Assembly: GCA_963756895.1 (NCBI GenBank) | Contig: CAVWPI010000007.1 | Span: forward strand, 62,001-126,000 | DNA: 64,000 bases | From: DASUAS01 sp963756895 | GTDB taxonomy: Bacteria > Actinomycetota > Acidimicrobiia > IMCC26256 > DASPTH01 | Reading direction: 5' to 3' | In this document: piece by piece, positions 8,829-17,770 of the stretch | How positions within the stretch are numbered: the first letter of the stretch is position 1 | How the letters are laid out: the number at the start of each line of letters is the position of its first letter | Position numbers and translations under genes: made by a program | The notes under the pieces: generated by a model | What the model saw: only the letters and a program-made list of their open reading frames with translations | What the model was told of the DNA's origin: nothing | The model's database searches: none

Positions 8829-9980
8829 GTGACCGCTCGGGTGAGCGCTCGAGTCGACCTCCGCACCGATCCGACCCCGTGGGTGTTCGACGCCGACGGT
8901 CACGTGATCGAGCCGCCCCGCGTGTGGGACGAGCTGCTCCCGGCCGAGTTCCGTCGCTACGCGCCGAGGGTGCTGCAGGAGGCCGACCACTACCGCTTCG
9001 CGTGCGGCGACCGGGTCGGGTTCCGCATCGAGGGCCGCAGCGAGGCCATGGCCGCGCCCGGGCAGACCCCGCATCTGTCCGACGACCCCGTCGCGCGTCC
9101 GCGGCGGCACGGAAGCGGGACCGCGCCTCGCCGACATGGCGATCGACCGCATCGCCGCGGCCGCGCTGTACCCGACGTTCGGCCTCATGATCCAGGGCGT
9201 CACCGAACGCGAACCCGCCCTCGCGCTGTGCCGGCGCGTTGAACGACTGGGTGGCGGAGTACTGCGCGCCCGACCCCGAGCACCTCGTCGGCGTCGCCAC
9301 GCTGCCCGATGACGAGCGCGGAGGACGCGCTGGCGGAGGCGCGCCGCGGCGTCGAGGAGCTCGGCTTCCGCGGCGTGTGGCGACGGCCCGAGCACTTCGA
9401 CCCGCTCCCCCACCTCTACGACGAGGCGTACGAACCGCTCTGGTCGTACCTGGAAGACGCCGACGTGCCGTTCGCGATCCACCCGGGCATGAGCGGGCTC
9501 ATCCCCTACGACCAGCTCCAGAGCCACTTCGGCGACTACTACACGCCGCTCCACGCGGCGCACTTCGTGACCGAGCAGATGCTCGCGCTCACCACGTTCG
9601 TCGCCTACGGCATCCTCGAGCGCCACCCGCGCCTGCGGGTCGCGTTCCTCGAGACCGGCGCGGTCTGGGCGATGGCGTACGTGCACCGCCTCGACGAGCA
9701 CCACGAGCTGTTCGGCTTCGACCGGGGCGGGCTGACGGCGAAGCCGTCGGAGTACTTCCGGCGCCAGTGCTTCGTGTCGGTCGAGGAGGTCGAGCCCGGA
9801 CTGCCGGCGATGCTGCGCGAGTACCCCGACTCGGTCGTGTTCTCGTCCGACTACCCCCACGCCGACGGCACGTTCCCCGGCTCCACCAAGGACCTCCTGG
9901 AGTCGACCGAGCTCGACGACGACGCGCTCCGCCGCGTCCTGCGCGACAACGCGCTCCGGCTCTACGGACTGGCCCGATGA
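8829..9980 (+). CDS. COG2159 amidohydrolase (frameshifted, restored about 385 aa)
   Basis: Metal-dependent hydrolase or decarboxylase of the amidohydrolase-2 family, relatives of ACMSD and gamma-resorcylate decarboxylase. It shows DADGHVIEPPRVWDELLP at the start, NDWVAEYC, FAIHPGMSG, ERHPRLRVAFLETGAVW and SSDYPHADGTFPGS with the catalytic Asp. Frame breaks near 9094, 9236 and 9308 are each repaired by one CG. I chose the GTG at 8829. A GTG at 8813 overlapping the previous stop could be the true start if another CG is missing near 8826. The stop overlaps the nitroreductase ATG. Hydrolysis versus decarboxylation cannot be told apart. Confidence 0.82.
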
Positions 9981-10660
9981 CCACGCACGAGATGGACGTG
10001 TTCGAGGCCATCGACGGACTGCGGGCGACGCGCGTCTACACCGACCGCGCCGTCCCACCCGAGGTGCTCACGCGGATCCTCACTGCCGCCACGCGGGCCT
10101 GCAGCTCCGGCAACACGCAGCCGTGGGAGTTCGTCGTCGTCACCGATCGCGCGGTGAAGGAGCAGCTGCAGGCGCTGCTCACGGCCGCGTGGGTCGGCAT
10201 CGACGAGCAACGCGCGCAGTCGCCCGACCAGCTCGTCGACGGATCGGGACGACCGGTCACCGGGCACGCGGCGATCGAGCACATCCACCTGGTGGGTGCG
10301 ATCGTGTTCGTGTTCTGGAACCCCGACCGCGGCGTCCGGATGGTCGGTGAGTACGAGGAGAACCCCGACGGCACGCTGCGCGCGACGCGGGAGATCCCCG
10401 GCGGGCGCGGGTCGAGCCTGTTCCCCGCGTGTCAGAACATGATGCTGGCCGCGCACGCGCTCGGCGTGTCGTCGCTGTTCACGACGTTCTTCGGGTTGTG
10501 CGCCGCCGACGTGAAGCGCCTGCTGCACGTGCCGCCGCGCATGTTCCTCGAGGCCGCGGTGTTCCTCGGCTACGGCGACGAGCCACTCGGTCGGCCTCGC
10601 CGCAAGCCCCTCGACGAGGTCGTCCACCTCGACGACTGGGAGGTGCCGTACCGGCCATGA
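9977..10660 (+). CDS. nitroreductase family protein
   Basis: 227-residue FMN-dependent nitroreductase-fold protein. Typical parts are DGLRATRVYTDRAVPPEVL at the N terminus, ACSSGNTQPWEFVVVTD (FMN-phosphate region), LFPACQNMMLAAHALGVSS in the core helix, and AAVFLGYGDEPLGRPRRKPLDEVVHLDDW at the end (long block abbreviated). The family reduces nitroaromatics, quinones or enones, or dehalogenates. ATG and stop both overlap their neighbours in an ATGA arrangement, so it is in the same transcript as the flanking COG2159 amidohydrolases. It is a candidate for a reductive step on an aromatic or unsaturated intermediate. Confidence 0.88.
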   Translation: MTTHEMDVFEAIDGLRATRVYTDRAVPPEVLTRILTAATRACSSGNTQPWEFVVVTDRAVKEQLQALLTAAWVGIDEQRAQSPDQLVDGSGRPVTGHAAIEHIHLVGAIVFVFWNPDRGVRMVGEYEENPDGTLRATREIPGGRGSSLFPACQNMMLAAHALGVSSLFTTFFGLCAADVKRLLHVPPRMFLEAAVFLGYGDEPLGRPRRKPLDEVVHLDDWEVPYRP

Positions 10661-11900
10661 CCACGATCCCGCGCATCGTCTCGGCCGACGACCACGTCGT
10701 CGAACCTCCCGACGTGTTCACGAGCCGCCTGCCCGCGAAGTACCGCGAGGTCGGCCCGCGCGTCGTGCGCGCGCCGGTCGCGGAGATGACGTTCCGCGGC
10801 GGCAACTACGTGACCCGGATGGGCACGAGCGGCGACGACGGACCCCTCGCCGACTTCTGGCTCTACGAGGATCTCCAGTGGCCCCACACCCGTCTCGGCG
10901 CGTGCGCCGGCTTCGCACCCGAAGACGTGCAGGTCGTCCCGATGATCTACGACGAGATGCGGCCGGGTTGCTACCAGCCCGGTCCGCGGCTCGACGACAT
11001 GGACCTCAACTGGGTCGAGGCCTCGCTGTGCTTCCCGACCTTCCCGCGGTTCTGCGGGCAGACGTTCCTCGAGGCGCGCGACAAGGACCTCGCGCTCCTG
11101 TGCGTGCGGGCGTACAACGACTGGATGGTCGAGGAGTGGTGCGCCGGCTCGGGCGGACGACTCCTGCCGCTGTGCCTCATCCCGCTCTGGGATCCCGCGC
11201 TCGCGGCCGACGAGGTCCGTCGCAACGCGGCGCGGGGCGTGCGGGCCGTCTGCTTCTCCGAGTTGCCCGGGAACCTCGGCCTGCCGTCGGTCCACGACGC
11301 CGACCGCCACTGGGATCCGTTCGTCGCCGCGTGCGCCGAGACCGAGCACCGTGATCTGCATGCACAGCGGTTCGGGCTCGAAGATGCCGTCCACCTCGCC
11401 CGATGCACCACCGGCGGTGTCGTCGACCCTCACCCACGAGCTGGCCGAGGGCTCGCTGGCCGACTGGCTCTTCTCGGGGCTCCTCGTGCGCCATCCCGAG
11501 CGTCACCCTCACCTACTCCGAGGGCCAGATCGGTTGGATCCCGTACATCCTCGCCCGGGCCGACCGCGTCTGGGAGCACAACCGCGGGTGGAGCGACTCG
11601 CGCGACCTCGTGCCCGAGCCGCCGAGCACCTACTACTGGGGCCGCGTCTACGGATGCTTCTTCGACGACGCGGCCGGCCTCGCCGCGCTCGACGCCATCG
11701 GTCCCCGCCAGGTGACCTTCGAGACCGACTACCCGCACGCCGACGGAACCTGGCCCCACAGCCGGGCGGTCGCCGAGAAGCTCCTCGACGGCCTCGACGA
11801 CGGCGTGGTGCACGACATCGTGCGGGGCAACGCGCTCCGCATGCTGGGGCTCGACGACGCGGCGACGAATTTGACCGAGGCAACCATCGCGGAGGACTGA
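10657..11900 (+). CDS. COG2159 amidohydrolase (frameshifted, restored about 415 aa)
   Basis: Second amidohydrolase-2 protein of the island. Seen are SADDHVVEPPDVFTSRLPAK (metal-binding DxH region at residues 9-11), CVRAYNDWMVEEWC, ICMHSGSGSKMPS, TYSEGQIGWIPYILARAD, and TFETDYPHADGTWPHS with the catalytic Asp. The frame shifts near 11350 and 11501, and one CG at each repairs it. The ATG overlaps the nitroreductase stop. It is a paralogue of the proteins at 8829 and 62175 with the same AYNDW and DYPHADGT(F/W) signatures. Reaction unknown. Confidence 0.82.
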
Positions 11901-11902
11901 CC

Positions 11903-13084
11903 ATGAGCGACGTCGACTACCTCGTCAACGACTTCGACAACCACTACTACGAGGCCATCGACGCCTTCACCCGGCACCTCGACCCGAAGCACGGCCGGCG
12001 GATCATCCAGTGGGCCGAGATCGACGGTCGCAAGTACCACGTCATCGGCGGCAGGGTCAGCCACGCCGTGGTGAACCCGACGTTCGACCCCATCGCCAAG
12101 GCCGGCGCGATGTCCGACTACTTCCGCGGCAACGAGTCGGGACGCAATCCGCTCGACTACCTGCGCGAGCGCGAGCCCATCCGTCCCGAGTACCGCGACC
12201 GTGAGACCCGCATCCAGGTGATGGACGAGCAGGGTCTCGACAAGGTGTGGCTGTACCCGACGCTCGGCATGATCTACGAGCAGCTGCTGAAGCACGATCC
12301 CGAAGGCGTCGGCATCATGTTCCGCGCGTTCAACCGGTGGCTCGAAGAGGACTGGACCTACAACTTCGAGAACCGCATCTTCGCGTCGCCGTACATCGCC
12401 CTCGCCGACCTCGACGTCGCGGTCGAGGAGCTCGAGCGGGCCCTGTCGCTCGGGGCCACGACCGTGTGCATGCGCCCGGCGGCACCCACGACGATCTTCG
12501 GACCCCTCACGCCCGGCGATCCCTACTTCGACCCGTTCTGGGCGCGCGTCAACGAGGCGGGCATCACCGTCGTCGTCCACGCCGGCGACAGCGGGTACTC
12601 GCTCAACGGCTACGCCAAGGAGGGCTTCTCCGCCGAGTTCTCCGGCAGCGGGCGTCCGAGCATCGGCATGATGGCGATGGAGCGCTCGATCTACGACTTC
12701 CTCGCATCGCTGATCTTCGACCAGCTCTTCGACCGCTTCCCGAACCTGCGCGTCGCGTCGGTCGAGAACGGCGCCGAGTTCCTCCCCGACATGTTCCGCA
12801 AGTTCAAGTCGATCAACCGGAAGATCCCGGGTCTGTTCAAGGAAGATCCGGCCGAGACGTTCAAGCGTCACGTCTGGATCAACCCGTTCTGGGAGGACGA
12901 CCCCTACGAGATCGTCGACCTGATGGGCGCCGATCGCGTCGTGTTCGGCTCCGACTGGCCTCACATCGAGGGCCTGCCCGACCCGCGCGACTACGCGATG
13001 GAGATCAAGGAGCTCGACGACGCGTCGCAGCGACTGATCATGCACGACAACGCGGAAGAGCTCAACCAGCTCCGGCCGGCCTAA
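11903..13084 (+). CDS. COG2159 amidohydrolase, divergent member
   Basis: 393-residue amidohydrolase-2 family protein, intact. It begins VNDFDNHYYEAIDAFTRHLD, where the usual DADGHVxEP is replaced by DFDNHYYE. Later it has FRAFNRWLEEDW, VVVHAGDSGY, FPNLRVASVENGAEFLPDM and VFGSDWPHIEGLPDPRDY with the catalytic Asp. This SDWPHxEG version is common in mycobacterial and acidimicrobial catabolic regions. It starts two bases after the preceding amidohydrolase and is last in the operon. Its TAA (13082-13084) overlaps the TAG of the convergent SDR gene. Confidence 0.87.
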   Translation: MSDVDYLVNDFDNHYYEAIDAFTRHLDPKHGRRIIQWAEIDGRKYHVIGGRVSHAVVNPTFDPIAKAGAMSDYFRGNESGRNPLDYLREREPIRPEYRDRETRIQVMDEQGLDKVWLYPTLGMIYEQLLKHDPEGVGIMFRAFNRWLEEDWTYNFENRIFASPYIALADLDVAVEELERALSLGATTVCMRPAAPTTIFGPLTPGDPYFDPFWARVNEAGITVVVHAGDSGYSLNGYAKEGFSAEFSGSGRPSIGMMAMERSIYDFLASLIFDQLFDRFPNLRVASVENGAEFLPDMFRKFKSINRKIPGLFKEDPAETFKRHVWINPFWEDDPYEIVDLMGADRVVFGSDWPHIEGLPDPRDYAMEIKELDDASQRLIMHDNAEELNQLRPA

Positions 13085-14011
13085 CCCGGACGGAAGCCTT
13101 CGAACATCCGGCGCATGTTGTCGGACACCGTCGTCGTGATCGGCGTCGCCGGTGAGTCGAGGATGGCGGACGCGCCGGCCGCGATGGTCTCGATCGTCGC
13201 GTCGCGGTCGACCAGCCCTTCGGTGACCTCGAGGCCGACCCGCGCGTAGTGCCCGCCGCCGACGCTGAAGCACTCGCCCGAGACCGGGCACGCTTCGTGC
13301 GCCAACCAACCGACGAGCGGCGCGACCAGGCGCGGCGCCAACCACTCGTTGAGCTCGTCACTCGCCGGGAACGGACCGAAGCCGGTGCCGGGCCTGGTCT
13401 TGGCGTAGGGCGCGATCACGTTGGCGGCGATCCCGACGTCGCGACCCTCCGACGCCATGGCGCGGGTGAGGCCGATGACGCCCATCTTGGCCATGCCGTA
13501 CACGGCGCCTCCGGGGACGCCGCCGAAGGCCGCTCCTGACGAGACGTTCACGAAGCGACCACCGCCGCGCTCGGCCATCACCGACCACGCCGGCCGGCCG
13601 ACGTTGAGCGCGCCACGCAGCTGGGTGTCGATCACCGCCTCGAGCTGTGCCTCGGTGAGCTCGGGAAACGGCGCCATGCGCACCTGACCCGCGTTGTTGA
13701 CCACCACGTCGACGGCGCCGAACGCGTCGAGGGCGGCGTCGACGATGGCGCGGCCGCCCTCCGGCGTCGAGATGGTGTCGCGGTTGGCGACCGGCCTCGC
13801 CGCCGGCGGCGCGGATCTCCTCGACCACCGCGTCGGCGGGAGGGTCGCTCGGCGCGTCGGCGACGCCGTCGGTGTCGCTGATGCCGACGCCGAGGTCGTT
13901 GACGACGACCCGTGCCCCGCGTGCCGCGAACAGCAGCGCGTACTCGCGCCCGAGGTTGCGTCCCGCGCCGGTGACGACGACCACCTTCCCGTCGAACCGC
14001 AGCTCACTCAT
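13081..14011 (-). CDS. SDR family dehydrogenase, 3-hydroxyacyl-CoA dehydrogenase type (one frameshift, about 310 aa)
   Basis: Short-chain dehydrogenase resembling the multifunctional beta-oxidation/HSD17B4 dehydrogenase domain. The Rossmann motif VVTGAGRNLGREYALLFAARG is followed by VVVNDLGVG and a long insert before NNAGQVRM (abbreviated). The active site is VSSGAAFGG with YGMAKMGVIGLT (YxxxK). The frame breaks near 13797 and one CG restores GGARPVANRDTISTPEGG. It converges on the amidohydrolase with overlapping stop codons. A role in oxidising 3-hydroxyacyl-CoA esters fits the crotonase gene that follows upstream. Confidence 0.82.
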
Positions 14012-14084
14012 CCCATCCCCTTCGGTTTTGGCGTGGTGAACCCATGCATATCGGGGTCTGCCACGCCGAAACGGTCGAGGACGA

Positions 14085-14891
14085 TCACTCATCGGTGTAC
14101 ACGGGCGTGCGCCCTTCCTTCCAGGCGGCGATCTTCTCGTCGAAGTTGCTGGTGGTCATGCGCACGTAGAGCTGGGCGTTGCCCTCGTGGTTCATGTGCG
14201 AGTGCAGGCTCCCGGCGTCGAGGCTCGCCCACAGCAGCTGCTTGGTGAGCTCCACGCCGATGTGGCTGAAGCCGATGATCCCCGCGGCGAGCTCGTAGCA
14301 CCGTTCGAGCAGCTGGTCGCCGGGCACGAGCTGGGAGATCAGCCCGATGCGCTCCGCTTCCTCGGCGCCCACGTCGCGACCCGAGAGCAGGATGTCGAAC
14401 GCGCGCGAGAAGCCGATCTGGCGGGGCAGCAGGTAGCTGATGCCGAGCTCGTTGGCGGTGAGCCCGTTGTTGATGCCAGCGGCGCGGAAGTAGGCCGTGT
14501 CGGAACCGATGCGGATGTCGGTCGCGCACGCGAGACAGAAGCCGCCACCGATCGCGGCACCGTTCACCGCCGCGATCACCGGTTGGTGCATGTCGCGGAT
14601 GGCCAGGATCACCTCGTCGAGCACCCGCAGCGCGCGCCGGGCGATGCTCGTGCGCTTCAGGCCCGAGATGTTGGGCACCATGCCACCACCGACGAGGTCG
14701 GCACCGGAGCAGAACCCGTGACCGGCTCCGGTGAGCACGACCACGCGGCAGTCGTTGTCGGCGCTGATGTCGCGCAACGTGTCGCGCAGCGGGATCATCA
14801 CGTCGAACGCCATCGCGTTCATGCGTTCGGGACGGTTGAGCGTGACCAGCGTGACGTGCGGTCGCGGCTTCTCGATCTCGATGAAGGACAT
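14085..14891 (-). CDS. enoyl-CoA hydratase/isomerase family protein
   Basis: 268-residue crotonase-fold protein. The CoA-binding and oxyanion-hole parts are GAGHGFCSGADLVGGG and AAVNGAAIGGGFCLACATDI (second trimmed), with the later active-site strand ANELGISYLLPRQIG. Glutamate 143-type acid-base residues appear replaced (TANELGISY), but the alignment is by eye. It probably forms an operon with the SDR downstream. Substrate likely a medium- or ring-derived enoyl-CoA; exact activity is open. Confidence 0.87.
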   Translation of the reverse strand: MSFIEIEKPRPHVTLVTLNRPERMNAMAFDVMIPLRDTLRDISADNDCRVVVLTGAGHGFCSGADLVGGGMVPNISGLKRTSIARRALRVLDEVILAIRDMHQPVIAAVNGAAIGGGFCLACATDIRIGSDTAYFRAAGINNGLTANELGISYLLPRQIGFSRAFDILLSGRDVGAEEAERIGLISQLVPGDQLLERCYELAAGIIGFSHIGVELTKQLLWASLDAGSLHSHMNHEGNAQLYVRMTTSNFDEKIAAWKEGRTPVYTDE

Positions 14892-14974
14892 GGCGACACT
14901 CTACGGAGGTTGATCCGCGGGCGATCGGGGTACGACGAGTGTCGGTAGGAACCGTCTCATAAGGAGCGTGTGAA

Positions 14975-15130
14975 GTGATCGTGCTCGGTGTGATTCTCCT
15001 CATACTCGGGTTGTTGCTCTCGGTGCCCGTCCTCTGGGTGATCGGTCTCGTTCTGGTGGTCGTCGGCGCCGTCTTGTGGATCGCGGGTGCCGCCGGACAC
15101 GAGATCGCCGGTCGCAGGCACTACTACTGA
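14975..15130 (+). CDS. small membrane protein, DUF6131-like
   Basis: 51-residue protein too short for most gene callers. GTG start at 14975 with an AAGGAG ribosome-binding site at 14961-14966. The sequence is almost all membrane: MIVLGVILLILGLLL, then VLWVIGLVLVVVGAVLWIAG, ending GHEIAGRRHYY. Two transmembrane hairpin helices and the RRHYY tail match my memory of the actinobacterial DUF6131 family. Function unknown. It sits alone between the divergent crotonase and the monooxygenase gene. Confidence 0.72.
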   Translation: MIVLGVILLILGLLLSVPVLWVIGLVLVVVGAVLWIAGAAGHEIAGRRHYY

Positions 15131-15183
15131 CCCGCGCGACATACTGTCGCCGCCTGACGGGCGAGCGACAGGAGCTGTGAACG

Positions 15184-16685
15184 ATGGCGCACGACGCGAG
15201 CGACGACCGACAACGGCGCTCGCGTCGTGTCGCGATCATCGGTGCCGGCCCCGGCGGCATCGCCACCGCAGTGTCGCTGCTCGCTCGGGGCCATGACGAC
15301 TTCGTGATCCTGGAGAAGGCTCCCGGCATCGGCGGCACCTGGTTCCACAACCGCTACCCCGGCGCCGAGTGCGACATCAAGTCGCACCTCTACTCGTTCT
15401 CGTTCGCGCCCAACCCCGCGTGGTCCCGCCGCTACGCCCGGCAACCCGAGATCAAGTCGTACCTCGAGGACGTCGTCGACCGCTTCGGGATCGCGCCCCA
15501 CATCCGGCTCAGCACGCCGGTCCACCGCATGGAGCTGGGACGACGGCGAGGCGGTGTGGCACCTGATGGTCGGCGACGGCGAATCGATCGACGCCGAGAT
15601 CGTCGTCAGCGCGGTCGGCATGTTCGGTGAACCCGTCGAACCGGAAGTGCCAGGACTCGACCGGTTCCAGGGCACGGTCTTCCACTCCGCGCAGTGGGCC
15701 GACGACCACGACCTCAGCGGAGAGCGCGGTCGCGGTCATCGGGAGTGCTGCGAGCGCGGTGCAGCTCATCCCCGAGATCGCGCCGATCGTCGCGTCGCTC
15801 GACGTGTACCAGCGAACCGCGAACTGGGTGTCGCCCAAGGACGACGATCCCTACTCCGAGGACGAGCTGGCGCGAATTCGCGGCCGACGCCGAGGCGGTG
15901 CGCGCGGCGCGGGACGAGATCTTCACCACCATCGACCCCAACCTCACGTTCTCCGACGCCGAGCGGCGCACCCTCTACGAGGAGTACGGGCGGCGCAACA
16001 TCGCGCTGGTCGAGGACGAGGAGCTGCGCGCTCGACTGACCCCAGTCGGACCGTACGGTTGCAAGCGCCCCCTGGCGTCGAACCTCTACTACCCCACGTT
16101 CAACCTGCCGCACGTCGTGCTCGTCACCGACGCCATCACCGAGGTCACCGAGCACGGCATCGTCTCCGCCGACGGCACGACCCGCGAGGTCGACACCATC
16201 ATCCTCGCCACCGGGTTCACCACCACCAAGTTCCTCGCCGCGCTCGACGTGATCGGCCGCAAGGGTCTCGACATCGACGACGCGTGGGCCGACGGCCCGC
16301 AGGCGTACCTGGGCATCACCACCAGCGGCTTCCCGAACGTGTTCATGCTCTACGGGCCGAACACCAACAACGGGTCGATCATCTACATGATCGAGTGCCA
16401 GGTGCACTATGTCATGGAGATGCTCGATGCCATGGACGACGCACGACCTCGCCTGGGTCGACGTGAAGCGCGACGTGATGGACGAGTACAACGACGCCGT
16501 CCAACGCGCGCTCGACGAGGTCGAGGTGTGGCAGGCCGGGGTCAACGGCTACTACCGCGTCGGCGGTCGCATCGTGACGCAGTGGCCGGGATCGATGAGC
16601 TCGTACCGAGAGCAGCACCGAGCAGGTCGACCTCGACGCGTACGAGACCGCCGTGCACGAGACCGCCGTGCACGAGACCGCGTAG
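15184..16685 (+). CDS. Baeyer-Villiger-type FAD-dependent monooxygenase (five frameshifts, restored about 503 aa)
   Basis: Flavoprotein monooxygenase. Seen are VAIIGAGPGGIATAVSLLARG (first Rossmann motif, trimmed), GGTWFHNRYPGAECDIKSH (BVMO-like), SAVGMFGEPVEPEVPGLDRF with FHSAQW, then VAVIGSAASAVQLIPEIA (NADPH motif), ILATGF and LYGPNTNNGS. The frame breaks near 15527, 15726, 15872, 16441 and 16607, each repaired by one CG, giving about 503 residues. BVMOs insert oxygen next to a ketone to make an ester or lactone, which would feed the hydrolases here. The C terminus ends in an ETAVH repeat. Nine bases separate it from the next luciferase-like gene. Confidence 0.85.
16644..16682 (+). repeat. 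15-base in-frame tandem repeat in the monooxygenase tail
   Basis: GAGACCGCCGTGCAC occurs at 16644-16658 and 16659-16673, with a partial third copy to 16682. It codes for ETAVH-ETAVH-ETA immediately before the TAG stop, and unit length keeps the frame. Confidence 0.9.
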
Positions 16686-16694
16686 CGTCGGTCC

Positions 16695-17594
16695 ATGGAC
16701 GTCGGCGTCACCATCCCCCACACCGGTCGCTACGCGTCACCCGAGTGGGTGCGCGAGTACTGCACCACCGCCGAGCAGCTCGGGTTCGACAGCGTCTGGG
16801 GCGTCGACCACCTGGTGATGCCCCAGCACACCGACTCCGACTACACGCTCGGGCGCAAACCGTCGAAGATCGCCGACGACGCGGTCTCGGGGCTCCTGTC
16901 GCCCAACTACGAGATGATGACCACGCTCACGTGGGTCGCCGGCTTCACCGAGCGGGTGCGGCTCGGCACCGCGGTGGCGGTGCTCCCGATCCGCAACGCG
17001 GTGCACAATGCCCGCGCGCTGGCCACCCTCGACGTGTACTCCGGCGGCCGTGTCGTCTACGGCGTCGGCGTCGGCTGGCTCCGCGAGGAGGCCGAGGCCA
17101 TGGGCATGCCGTGGGACCGCCGCGGCGCCCGCAGCGAGGAGCACATCGCGCTGATGCGGGCGCTGTGGTGCGCGGAGGACGACCTGGTCGAGTTCCACGG
17201 CGAGTTCCACGACCTCCCGCCGATGGATCCGGAGCCCCGGCCGGTGCAGCGCCCGATCCCGATCCTCATCGGGGGCCACTCCGACATCGCGCTCGAGCGC
17301 GCCGGACGCATCGGTGACGGCTGGATCGCAGCGCAGATGTCGCCCGAGCGGGTGGTCGAGCACTGGCCTCGGGTCCTCGAAGCGGCGGAGCGCAACGGTC
17401 GCGACCCGGCGTCGCTGCAGCTCTTCACGAGCACGCCGGTGCGCAGCGACCGGTCGCTCGCCGAGCTGCTCGCCCAGTACCGGGAGATCGGCGTCGACCA
17501 CGTGCAGGTCGGGCTGCACCGCAACTCCCGCGAGGAGACCCTCGACACGATGCGCGACGTCGCGGAGAATGTGATCCCGGGCGTACGCAGCTGA
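16695..17594 (+). CDS. luciferase-like F420-dependent oxidoreductase
   Basis: 299-residue LLM-class TIM barrel of the TIGR03619-like F420 type. It shows GRYASPEWVREYCTTAEQLG, SVWGVDHLVMP, LTWVAGFTERVRLGTAVAVL, VYGVGVGWLREEAEAMG and PIPILIGGHSDIALERAGRI (all trimmed). These enzymes transfer hydride to or from ketones, enones or alcohols using coenzyme F420. It starts 9 bases after the Baeyer-Villiger-type gene and may act before or after it in the same pathway. Intact and of standard length. Confidence 0.88.
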   Translation: MDVGVTIPHTGRYASPEWVREYCTTAEQLGFDSVWGVDHLVMPQHTDSDYTLGRKPSKIADDAVSGLLSPNYEMMTTLTWVAGFTERVRLGTAVAVLPIRNAVHNARALATLDVYSGGRVVYGVGVGWLREEAEAMGMPWDRRGARSEEHIALMRALWCAEDDLVEFHGEFHDLPPMDPEPRPVQRPIPILIGGHSDIALERAGRIGDGWIAAQMSPERVVEHWPRVLEAAERNGRDPASLQLFTSTPVRSDRSLAELLAQYREIGVDHVQVGLHRNSREETLDTMRDVAENVIPGVRS

Positions 17595-17620
17595 CGCACG
17601 AGCACGGCCCGAGGAGGCGC

Positions 17621-17770
17621 ATGGGACGGATCGGCGAACCGAAGCGGGAGATCCACATCCCGGTGCCACCGCCGGCGACGCCGGTGGAGGCTCCCGTCCC
17701 CGAGCCCGAGCCGACCACCCCCGCAGAACCCGTCACCCAGCCCGAACGCATCCCCGCGGGCGCACCGTGA
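17621..17770 (+). CDS. small proline-rich conserved hypothetical protein
   Basis: 49-residue protein with a good GAGGAGG ribosome-binding site at 17611-17617. It begins MGRIGEPKREIHIPVPPP and continues as a P/E/T-rich chain (EAPVPEPEPTTPAEPVTQPE). Similar short MGxIGxPKRxIxVxP proteins occur in many actinobacteria, from memory. Likely unstructured; function unknown. Its stop overlaps the GTG of the zinc-ribbon membrane protein, so the two are translationally coupled. Confidence 0.62.
   Translation: MGRIGEPKREIHIPVPPPATPVEAPVPEPEPTTPAEPVTQPERIPAGAP

Noticed and set aside
1..12000. Decayed pseudogenes
   Set aside because: Apart from the minus-2 events the genes keep active-site residues, normal length and no in-frame stops between breaks.
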